Shown: piece by piece, positions 56,563 through 64,000 of the stretch
Layout: the number at the start of each line of letters is the position of its first letter
Position numbering within the stretch: the stretch's first letter is position 1
From: a virus
Direction: 5' to 3' (one strand)
Virus record (IMG/VR): IMGVR_UViG_3300028844_003737
Span: 1-64,000 of that record
Length of the DNA stretch: 64,000 nt
The notes under the pieces: model-generated
What the model saw: only the letters and a program-made list of their open reading frames with translations
Told to the model about the DNA's origin: nothing
The model's database searches: none
Program-made: the position numbers and the translations under genes

Positions 56563-59500
56563 AAAAAGAAACTGTTGTAAAAGTTCCTTTTCGTAAACTA
56601 AAACACATCCACCATATTTCAGATATACAGATTCGTAATCTAAAGCGACACAAAGAGTATGAACAAGTATTTGAAAGAACATACGAAGAAGTAAGAAAAA
56701 ATAAAGATAATGCCGTAGTCTATATCGGTGGTGATATAGCTCATTCAAAAACCGAAATGTCACCTGAATTAGTCGACCAGTTATCTAGATTATTTAAAAA
56801 TCTCGCAGACATCTGCCCTACAATATTGATTGCTGGTAATCACGATTGTAATTTAAATAATATGTCTAGAATGGATGTCCTTTCTCCAATCGTAAATAAT
56901 TTACGCCATCCCAATTTACATTACCTCAAACGTAGTGGAATCTACAAATGTGCTGATGTAAAATTTGTCGTATGGGATGTATGGGAAAAGGAAGATGACT
57001 ATATTGAGGCTAAAGATGTTGAAGGTGAAACAAAAATAGTTCTCTTTCACGGAACAGTGGATAAGTCAGAAACAGACTTGGGTTTTCATTTACCATCTGA
57101 TGTGAAAATATCTAAGTTCAAAGGTTATGATTTGGGGCTGCTTGGAGATATCCACAAAAGACAGCACCTAGATAAAAAAGAAACTATATCCTATTGTGGT
57201 AGTTTGGTTCAACAGAACCACGGAGAAGGACTTTCGCATGGTTATTTATTATGGGATGTAGCAAAGAGAACATCTGAGTACATAGAAATACCGAATGACT
57301 ACGGCTATTATACAATTGATATTGAAGATGGTAAGGTGCCTGATTGTCACGATATACCTAAGAAGGCTCGATTGAGAGTTAGGGTATCTAACACCACACC
57401 ATCACAGCTAAAGAAAGCTATGACTTTGATTCATAGTACTTATGGTGTAAAGGAAGTATCTATTACAAAAACAGATTCTCTAACATCACAAGACAAAGTC
57501 AGAGGACAACATATAGCAGTAGGTAATGTGAGAGATGCTGACTATCAGTATGGATTGATAGAAGAGTATTTGAAAACAAATCATTATGTAGATGATAATA
57601 CTTTACTTGATATCAAAAAAATAAATAAAGAACTAAACACGATACTTCCAGCAGACAATGTTCAGAGAGGTGTGACTTGGGAAGTAAAAAAGTTTGAATT
57701 TTCAAATATGTTTTCATACGGAGAAGATAATGTAGTTGACTTCACCAAACTAAATGGTATCGTAGGTATATTTGCTCCAAATGCTAGTGGTAAATCTTCT
57801 TTATTAGATGCTCTTTCGTTTTGTTTATTTGACACATCATCTAGAGCTTATAAAGCTCTCAATGTTTTGAATAGTAAAAAGAGTACTTTCTATTGTAAAG
57901 CTACAATTGAAGTTGATGGTTGTGAATATTATATTGAAAGAAAAGCTAAAAAGTTAAGAAGTGGTCACGTAAAAGTTGATGTAGACTTTTGGACAACTGA
58001 TGATGCTGGTGATAAACTTTCTATGAACGGAGACCAAAGACGAACTACTGATGTAAACATTCGTAAGGTTATTGGAACTTATGATGACTTTATAATGACA
58101 GCACTTTCTCTACAAACAAACTCAACTGTATTTATTGACAAGACACAAAAAGAAAGAAAAGACTTGCTTGCACAATTTATGGGTATTGGTGTATTTGACC
58201 AACTTTATAATTTAGCTGCTGACGAAATATCTGATGTGAGTTCTCTACTAAAATCTTTTAAGAATAATAACTATGATAGAGAATTAGCAGATATAAAAGA
58301 ATCTTTAGTTGATTTTAGAGCTAATTCAAGATCTTTATCTAAAGAAAAAAATGAAAACATTATTGATAAAAAAGAAGTAGATAAGTCAATAATATCATTG
58401 ACAAAGAAACTAAAGAAAGTAGACACATCAGCTTTAAATATTTCTGAGTTAGAAGAAGAAAAGGCTAAATTATCATCTGAGTTAGATAACGCTAATGATA
58501 AAGTTGGGAAGTTGAAAACTCTATCAGAACAATACAAGGTAGAAGAGACAGAACTAAACGAAAAGATAAGCATCTATAAAGAAAATGAGATTGATAAAAA
58601 GTTTGCCCAATTGGAACAGTATACTTTAGAAAAGGGTAACAATCAAATTGAAATAGATAAACTAAAAATAGAAGTACATAACAAACTTGACAAAATAAAT
58701 AAATTAGGTAATTTAGAATATGATCCTGATTGTTCTTATTGTATGAGTAATCCATTTACGTTGGATGCTATGGAAACTGAAAAGAAATTGAATCAAGATA
58801 AAAAATTAGCTGATAAATTTATCAAAGAATCAGATAAATTAGAAACTATAATAAATGGTCTTTCTCATATAACATCACATAAACAGCAAATGGATGAGTG
58901 TATACAGCAATTTAGTTTACTAACTTCTAATATCAGTAAAGTAGATAGTGACGAAAAGTTGACTATTGAAAGAAAGAAAAATCTAATTAGCCAATTAGCA
59001 ATTACAGAAGATAAAATAAACTTATATCACGAACAAGAAAAAGATATACAATATAATATTGGTTTACAAAAAGAAATAGAAGCTATAGAATTGGAATCGG
59101 AAGAGTTAGAACATACTATAGAAGAGTTGGATAAAAAATTACAATCTGTAAATGGTGAGATAAAGGTATTAGAAACTAATCGTAAAAATATATTATCTAA
59201 TATCAAAAAGGTAGAGGAATTAGAAGATAAGTATGCTGCTTATCAATATTATATGGATGCTGTAAAAAGAGATGGTATTCCATATGAGTTGATATCAAAA
59301 GCACTTCCAACAATTGAGGGTGCTGTAAATGATATCCTATCTCAAATTGTAGACTTTTCTATGATATTAGAAATGGATGGTAAAAATATAAATTGCTATA
59401 TAGTATATGATGATGATAATGTATGGCCTTTAGAACTATCTAGCGGTATGGAACGATTTATATCATCTTTAGCTATGCGTGTGGGATTGATAAATGTATC

Positions 59501-59714
59501 TAACCTACCAGCACCTAACTTCTTAGCAATCGATGAAGGTTGGGGAACTATGGATTCGGATAATCTAAATTCTGTTTATAATCTATTTCAGTATCTAAAG
59601 TCGCAATTTCAATTTACAATGATTGTATCTCATATAGATTCTATGAGAGATGCTGTAGATACCTTATTAGAAATAAAAAAAGAAAATACCTTTTCTAACG
59701 TGCATTTCGACTAG
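56559..59714 (+). CDS. Mre11-Rad50 fusion (gp47-gp46-like) exonuclease
   Basis: A 1051-residue fusion starting at TTG behind AAAGGAT. Residues about 1-330 form an Mre11/SbcD metallophosphoesterase: HISDIQIRN, IGGDIAHS, AGNHDCN, LFHGTVD, LGDIHKRQ. From about 380 a Rad50/SbcC ATPase follows: Walker A IFAPNASGKSS near 404, zinc-hook PDCSYC near 722-727 between two coiled coils, signature ELSSGMERF near 958-966, Walker B FLAIDEGWG near 986. In T4 these are separate genes 47 and 46. The complex resects DNA ends for recombination-dependent replication. The end overlaps a convergent gene. Confidence 0.93.
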   Translation: MKKETVVKVPFRKLKHIHHISDIQIRNLKRHKEYEQVFERTYEEVRKNKDNAVVYIGGDIAHSKTEMSPELVDQLSRLFKNLADICPTILIAGNHDCNLNNMSRMDVLSPIVNNLRHPNLHYLKRSGIYKCADVKFVVWDVWEKEDDYIEAKDVEGETKIVLFHGTVDKSETDLGFHLPSDVKISKFKGYDLGLLGDIHKRQHLDKKETISYCGSLVQQNHGEGLSHGYLLWDVAKRTSEYIEIPNDYGYYTIDIEDGKVPDCHDIPKKARLRVRVSNTTPSQLKKAMTLIHSTYGVKEVSITKTDSLTSQDKVRGQHIAVGNVRDADYQYGLIEEYLKTNHYVDDNTLLDIKKINKELNTILPADNVQRGVTWEVKKFEFSNMFSYGEDNVVDFTKLNGIVGIFAPNASGKSSLLDALSFCLFDTSSRAYKALNVLNSKKSTFYCKATIEVDGCEYYIERKAKKLRSGHVKVDVDFWTTDDAGDKLSMNGDQRRTTDVNIRKVIGTYDDFIMTALSLQTNSTVFIDKTQKERKDLLAQFMGIGVFDQLYNLAADEISDVSSLLKSFKNNNYDRELADIKESLVDFRANSRSLSKEKNENIIDKKEVDKSIISLTKKLKKVDTSALNISELEEEKAKLSSELDNANDKVGKLKTLSEQYKVEETELNEKISIYKENEIDKKFAQLEQYTLEKGNNQIEIDKLKIEVHNKLDKINKLGNLEYDPDCSYCMSNPFTLDAMETEKKLNQDKKLADKFIKESDKLETIINGLSHITSHKQQMDECIQQFSLLTSNISKVDSDEKLTIERKKNLISQLAITEDKINLYHEQEKDIQYNIGLQKEIEAIELESEELEHTIEELDKKLQSVNGEIKVLETNRKNILSNIKKVEELEDKYAAYQYYMDAVKRDGIPYELISKALPTIEGAVNDILSQIVDFSMILEMDGKNINCYIVYDDDNVWPLELSSGMERFISSLAMRVGLINVSNLPAPNFLAIDEGWGTMDSDNLNSVYNLFQYLKSQFQFTMIVSHIDSMRDAVDTLLEIKKENTFSNVHFD

Positions 59715-59871
59715 ACGAATACATTATATTTTTTGGTTTAGTTTCACCACGCTTTAGACTTAGTATATACTGATTCAAAATAGCACTCATACTAGTACTT
59801 TCTCCTTTAGCATAGACTCTAAGCCATTCCATTAGTGATTCTTCTATAGTAAAAGAATATTTCTTTTTCAT
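59695..59871 (-). CDS. Ribbon-helix-helix DNA-binding protein
   Basis: A 58-residue protein on the minus strand: MKKKYSFTIEESLMEWLRVY then AKGESTSMSAILNQYIL. The short N-terminal strand followed by two helices is the CopG/Arc-type ribbon-helix-helix plan. A strong ribosome binding site AAGGAGA lies nine bases upstream of the ATG. It is the only minus-strand gene in the window and overlaps the Mre11-Rad50 gene tail to tail by 20 bases. Upstream, a motif of the late type points leftward. Likely a repressor or autoregulator; possibly of the adjacent tail-fibre promoter. Confidence 0.75.
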   Translation of the reverse strand: MKKKYSFTIEESLMEWLRVYAKGESTSMSAILNQYILSLKRGETKPKNIMYSSSRNAR

Positions 59872-59894
59872 ACCGATAATCTCCTTAGTTTGTA

Positions 59895-59940
59895 TATATA
59901 ATAAATACTATTTTTTTAAGATTTTATATTTATTACTATA
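59895..59940. promoter_or_regulatory. Divergent candidate late promoters
   Basis: On the + strand TTATATTTATTACTATA (59924-59940) precedes the tail-fibre gene by 13 bases. On the minus strand TAGTATTTATTATATA (about 59895-59910) precedes the ribbon-helix-helix gene. A regulator bound here could control both. Confidence 0.5.
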
Positions 59941-59952
59941 TCGGAAAACTGA

Positions 59953-62900
59953 ATGAGCATTACTAAAAAATACAACAAACCCCACGAATTAGATGAATTA
60001 GATGTATTGATTGATGATAGAGATAAATCTCAACACATCATCATTACTGATATGCCTGAGAGTCTCCCACAAGGAAAGAGTTCTTTTCTTATAGAGACAG
60101 GTCCTTATATGAAGGATGGTGTAGAAATTCTTATAGACTTCATTGATTCAGAAGGAAACTCAATTTATTCAGAACCTATATCAGAATATCTTGAAGGAAC
60201 TTCTAGAAGAATAACAGTAGAAATATACGATGATACTGCTCCTGGCGTTGCTAATCTGATAATTGTAGGTGAGTTAGATTCTGTACCTACTGATCTTGGA
60301 TTATTTAGTGATGTCGAAGAAGTACCTGATGAGTTCAAAGGTGCTTATAATGTTAGATTGACTCGTGAGGTCATAATAAATTCAGCTGCTGTAAATACAC
60401 AGCCTATTAGATTTTGGAATGCTCCTAAAATATCAATAGCTGAAAAAAGATTTGGTACATTAGTTAGAACCGAAACTACTAGCTCTATATCAACACCATC
60501 GTTTACAATAGAAGGTAGACCAACCGATGGATTTGAATTCAAAGAGATATCACAAAACGAGCCAGCACAAGGTTCAATTGCTGAACAAGATAAAATATTA
60601 GAAGATTTTAAACCAGTAGATAAAACAAGAGAAATTACAAAGCAAAGAAAAAAACTAAAATCAAAAAAAGGAAAACGAAAGTCAAAATTTGGTAGACGAA
60701 TTGGTCAGATTTCTAAAAGAAGCTCTCCTGAAGAATTTCCATATAGCTATAAAAGTGATGGTAAATTTCTAAGTAAACATATAGGCGGTAAGCTGGTATT
60801 TGATAGTATAGATACTAGTATTTATAGTGATGAACAACTAAAAGAATATGGGATTGAAGTTCCATCTCTAACCAACAAGCATACAAGTTCTTTAGACGAA
60901 GTAATAAATTCAAGTACATCACTTGTCTCAAAACCATTTTCAGTACCTGCTGTTGGTAGAGAAAGTAGTGAAATAATCTTACCATTCAAAGGTACTGCTC
61001 ATATAGAATTTGAGGCCGAACCAACACAATCTTATAATGTTGCGAACATCATATCTTATGCTGATGTAACATTGAGCAACCTCAGAGTATTTTCAGGCGA
61101 TGTATATAAAGCAAAGGTTATGGTTAGAAGTGAGGGTTCTTTTGATGATTTCAAAACTTTAGCAGAAATGCCAGTAGAATCATCTGAGTTGTTAGTGGAT
61201 AAAACTTCAATCGGTGAGGGAATAAGAACTGGATATTTTGAGAATATAGCAGACATCACTAATTATTGGGAAAAGTTCGGTGGTACGAATGGTACACAAT
61301 CAAGCACATCTGAAGTATTTACATATGATAATGATGTATTATTAGACGCAGTTTATCTTTCAGGAAGCTTAGATACCTTTGGTAATCAATTAAGGTTTCA
61401 ACAAAAAAGTGATTATAAATTTAACTTGGTTGCTGGTTTAGATTATACTATATCATTTATTGCTTGTGGTAAAAAGGGTATAAGTAATACAGCAACATTG
61501 CTTCCCTACATTTCAGGTTCATCATCATACCAAAAGACAAATCAACAATTCATTGATGAGACATCTCAGACTGTATTAGAAGAACCTGCTCAATATGGTA
61601 GAAGGTTGGGAAGCTTGGAAATGAATAGTAGTGATGATACTGAAAAAGATTTTGGTTTAGTAAAACATCAATTTACTGCTGATAAAGATGGTGATGCTAT
61701 TTTACAATTTAGAGTTCTTGATGGTTCTTGGTACATATCTGATGTGTCTATAAAACCATCTCAAGATACTGGATTCTCCCCGTCTCTATTTCAGTTCTTA
61801 CAAGAAATGCCAAAAGAGTATCAACATAAAAGACCCGAAACTTTTGAATTTTTAGTAGAGTTTTATGATGCTAATAATAATATTGCTGATTCTATTGCAT
61901 TCAATACCGGCTCTGTATTCGATGGAAGTAATATAGTAATAAGCGGTAACGATAATATTCAAAGTGGTGATATGTTTTTAGGTGGGGATACTACTGGAAG
62001 TGGTATACATTTTGGAGGAGTGGATTCAAAGCTACCTGAAACAGGCGGAGATGGAGCAGAAGGCTCAGGCTTTATTCGTTCTATAGGATATCAAGGATTT
62101 ACAAGTGCTTCAAATGATTCACTTGGTGGAACTGCTGGATTTATGATTTACAGTGGTTCTGTTTTACCAGATAGTGGAGAAAACTATGCTGGTGTTGGTT
62201 TAGAATTAGTTGCTAAAAGTGGTTCTTTAAAATTCAGAACGAATCCATCAGTATTTGATGTTAGGGCTGACTCATTTTTCGTAGGAAAAACTACCACACA
62301 ATTCCTAAGTGGTTCAGGTGGAAATGTGGAAATAAGTTCGAGTAACTTTCACCTAACGCCTGAAGGTAATGTTACTATGAGTGGTACAATTACTGCTGAG
62401 GCTGGATTTTTAGGAAACTTTTCAATAGACGATGGCAGAATTAGTGGTAGTAATATTACTATGGATGCTAATAACTCGACTATATTCAAATCAGACCAAG
62501 GTCCAGGTAGTGATTCTTCAGCTGCTTTTCCTGAGTTACGAAACGAATATTATTTAGATTTCTCTCCTACAGTAGAAAATCCTGATAACTTTTTTGTAAA
62601 ATTTGGTCCTAACTTTATGGTTGATAAAGATGGAATTCTTATTGCTAGTGGCGCTCAATTTGAGGGAAGTATAACTGCTAGTAGTGGAATGATAGGTGGA
62701 TTTCAAATAAGTAGTGCTTCTTTATTTTCTGATAATTTTTTTATAAGTGGTTCTGCTACTGGTAATGACAAATTTATATCTACAAGTAATTTTAATGTAA
62801 AGGCGAGTGGGGATATTACAGGCTCTAAAGTTCTCTTTACTGGTGGTAAGATTGCTGGATTTGATATTAGTGGAACTAAGTTACAACAAGGAACATCATT

Positions 62901-64000
62901 CAATTTAGATGGTGCTTCTAGTGCTACATACTTTATATCATCTTCTAATTTTCAAGTTACTCCAAGCGGAGAAGTAAGTGGTTCAGAGGTTCTTTTTACT
63001 GGTGGTAAAATAGGTGGATTTGTAGTAGGCTCCGGCTCACTAAAAAATATTGAAAATTCAATAGAATTAGATAGTGCTTTGCCTGGATTTAGAGTAAGAG
63101 ATGGTGGTGGTACAAGTAGAGTAGAAGTAAAATCTGGTTCATTATCAACTGTTGGTGGTGGCGCACAATATATAGGTAATAAAAGTTTTGAGGATGATTC
63201 CATATCTGCTGGTAGAAATGTAGTAGCAACTGCCACAAGTTGGTCTTTTGCTCTTACTGGAAAGGTTAGTGCTAGTCTAACTGATAGAAGTGGATTTGCT
63301 GATGATGATAAAGCAGTAAGTGGTGACAATACTCTTGATATGGTTGTACCTGCTGGAGCTGCTAGTTATGCTTCGAACAACCAATATGAAATAACACAGG
63401 TTATAACTTCATCTTTTACAGCTGGCGATGTACTTTCATTTAGTTCTGTTGCTCGTTTTAGTTCATCATTTGGTGGTAGAGGAAAGGACAGAGCATTAGG
63501 TCCTCAGTATTTTAGATTAGAATATTATAATGGTTCTACATATGTTCCGTTTTTACCACAAGCAAACTTTACTTCTTCAAATGGATTTGGAGAATACTTT
63601 TTAGGTAGTGGACAATACAATAGTTTTGGTGCTAGTGCTGAGTTACCAGCAGATGCCACCTTTGTAAAAGTTAGATTGAGTGGTTCTATAAATGATGATA
63701 CTGGATTTACTATTGAAAAGCCATTGTTTGTCGGTGCTAAAGGAACTGTAGATTCTTCACTTAGTGGGAAAAAATTTAAAAAGACAGTAAAGGGAAGTGC
63801 TACAGCAGAGTTTCCTGAAACAGAACTTACTTGGGATAACTTTTCGGTTCGTAGTAATAGAAGAAGAGTAGAACTTACAGACCAAGGTTTATTAATTTAT
63901 AATTCAGAAGATAGTTTCTTCAAAATGGATTCTACTGGTATTGAGTATAGAGGTGGAAGTGGCTTGGCTAGTTTCGGGCAATCTATAAACAGAGAATCAT
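59953..64000 (+). CDS. Large tail-fibre protein, cut by the right window edge
   Basis: An open frame of at least 1349 residues from the ATG at 59953, still open at 64000. The N terminus (KYNKPHELDELDVLIDDRD) should attach to the baseplate. A basic stretch KQRKKLKSKKGKRKSK lies near 235. From about residue 800 repeats appear: GNFSIDDG, GMIGGFQIS, TGGKIAGFDIS, TGGKIGGFVVG, each followed by a Ser-rich segment, as in long tail fibres. Carbohydrate-binding-type regions are likely near 430-580. It would contact the host surface. The true C terminus lies outside the window. Confidence 0.8.
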   Translation, partial: MSITKKYNKPHELDELDVLIDDRDKSQHIIITDMPESLPQGKSSFLIETGPYMKDGVEILIDFIDSEGNSIYSEPISEYLEGTSRRITVEIYDDTAPGVANLIIVGELDSVPTDLGLFSDVEEVPDEFKGAYNVRLTREVIINSAAVNTQPIRFWNAPKISIAEKRFGTLVRTETTSSISTPSFTIEGRPTDGFEFKEISQNEPAQGSIAEQDKILEDFKPVDKTREITKQRKKLKSKKGKRKSKFGRRIGQISKRSSPEEFPYSYKSDGKFLSKHIGGKLVFDSIDTSIYSDEQLKEYGIEVPSLTNKHTSSLDEVINSSTSLVSKPFSVPAVGRESSEIILPFKGTAHIEFEAEPTQSYNVANIISYADVTLSNLRVFSGDVYKAKVMVRSEGSFDDFKTLAEMPVESSELLVDKTSIGEGIRTGYFENIADITNYWEKFGGTNGTQSSTSEVFTYDNDVLLDAVYLSGSLDTFGNQLRFQQKSDYKFNLVAGLDYTISFIACGKKGISNTATLLPYISGSSSYQKTNQQFIDETSQTVLEEPAQYGRRLGSLEMNSSDDTEKDFGLVKHQFTADKDGDAILQFRVLDGSWYISDVSIKPSQDTGFSPSLFQFLQEMPKEYQHKRPETFEFLVEFYDANNNIADSIAFNTGSVFDGSNIVISGNDNIQSGDMFLGGDTTGSGIHFGGVDSKLPETGGDGAEGSGFIRSIGYQGFTSASNDSLGGTAGFMIYSGSVLPDSGENYAGVGLELVAKSGSLKFRTNPSVFDVRADSFFVGKTTTQFLSGSGGNVEISSSNFHLTPEGNVTMSGTITAEAGFLGNFSIDDGRISGSNITMDANNSTIFKSDQGPGSDSSAAFPELRNEYYLDFSPTVENPDNFFVKFGPNFMVDKDGILIASGAQFEGSITASSGMIGGFQISSASLFSDNFFISGSATGNDKFISTSNFNVKASGDITGSKVLFTGGKIAGFDISGTKLQQGTSFNLDGASSATYFISSSNFQVTPSGEVSGSEVLFTGGKIGGFVVGSGSLKNIENSIELDSALPGFRVRDGGGTSRVEVKSGSLSTVGGGAQYIGNKSFEDDSISAGRNVVATATSWSFALTGKVSASLTDRSGFADDDKAVSGDNTLDMVVPAGAASYASNNQYEITQVITSSFTAGDVLSFSSVARFSSSFGGRGKDRALGPQYFRLEYYNGSTYVPFLPQANFTSSNGFGEYFLGSGQYNSFGASAELPADATFVKVRLSGSINDDTGFTIEKPLFVGAKGTVDSSLSGKKFKKTVKGSATAEFPETELTWDNFSVRSNRRRVELTDQGLLIYNSEDSFFKMDSTGIEYRGGSGLASFGQSINRES

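Noticed and set aside
1-64000. CRISPR arrays, insertion sequences, integrase or attachment sites
   Set aside because: No regularly spaced repeats, transposase or recombinase genes, or duplicated tRNA 3' ends were seen.

Overview
The window is a contiguous piece of an AT-rich, tightly packed tailed-phage genome. It is a contractile-tail myovirus of the broad T4-like/marine kind. All genes run on the + strand except one small ribbon-helix-helix gene near 59.8 kb. Genes that fix the assignment are a gp25-type and a gp6-type baseplate wedge protein, a gp5-like hub/spike, a gp55-like late sigma factor, an Mre11-Rad50 (gp47-gp46) fusion, a TOPRIM primase, PhoH, HSP20, a GH108-type endolysin and long tail-fibre genes. 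No integrase or lysogeny repressor is visible, so a virulent phage is likely. Host clues (inference): exported proteins with signal peptides ending in Gln-type sites, Bacteroidota-like lipoprotein and envelope genes, and a recurring promoter (TTG-N20-TAGCTTTA) that resembles the Bacteroidota TTG / TAnnTTTG consensus. A Gram-negative host of the Bacteroidota/FCB kind fits best.

Layout. 0-3.0 kb: a mosaic protein and five small proteins sharing an N-terminal M(I/V)KLKxLL tag followed by an L-x-E-like site, resembling the capsid-targeting peptides of T4 internal head proteins. 3.0-5.6 kb: radical SAM enzyme, PhoH and small genes. 5.6-12.75 kb: about fifteen genes, nearly all with a signal peptide, lipobox or membrane segment, including two type IV pilin-like proteins, a membrane-anchored MshEN-like domain and a thioredoxin-fold protein; this reads as an envelope-modification block. 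12.75-13.3 kb: a gene-free, strongly folded region that looks like a large non-coding RNA. 13.3-17.5 kb: a metallopeptidase/VWA protein and a MoxR/CobS-like AAA+ ATPase ending in strong terminator hairpins. 17.5-20.5 kb: nuclease, thioredoxin and many tiny genes. 20.5-22.0 kb: lysis cassette (holin candidate, cyclic-nucleotide-binding-like membrane protein, endolysin). 22-28 kb: structured leader and HSP20, membrane proteins, a 3D-domain protein, a three-domain peptide deformylase, and a second compact RNA candidate. 27.9-37.7 kb: nucleic-acid genes: PNK-type 3'-phosphatase, UV endonuclease, tRNA-Ala, ExK nuclease candidate, tRNA-Gly(ACC), DruA-like protein, DNA methyltransferase, HNH-helicase fusion, glycosyltransferase, HD protein and late sigma factor. 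37.9-54.9 kb: baseplate and tail genes. 55-59.7 kb: recombination and replication genes. 59.95 kb to the edge: a large repeat-containing tail-fibre protein cut by the window.

Regulation. Two promoter classes can be read. One (TTG-N20-TAGCTTTA with an upstream CTGGA element) precedes takeover and nucleic-acid genes. The other (ATATTTATTA / ATATTTATAT) precedes structural, lysis and envelope genes and is the natural candidate for recognition by the gp55-like sigma factor. Rho-independent terminators close several units.
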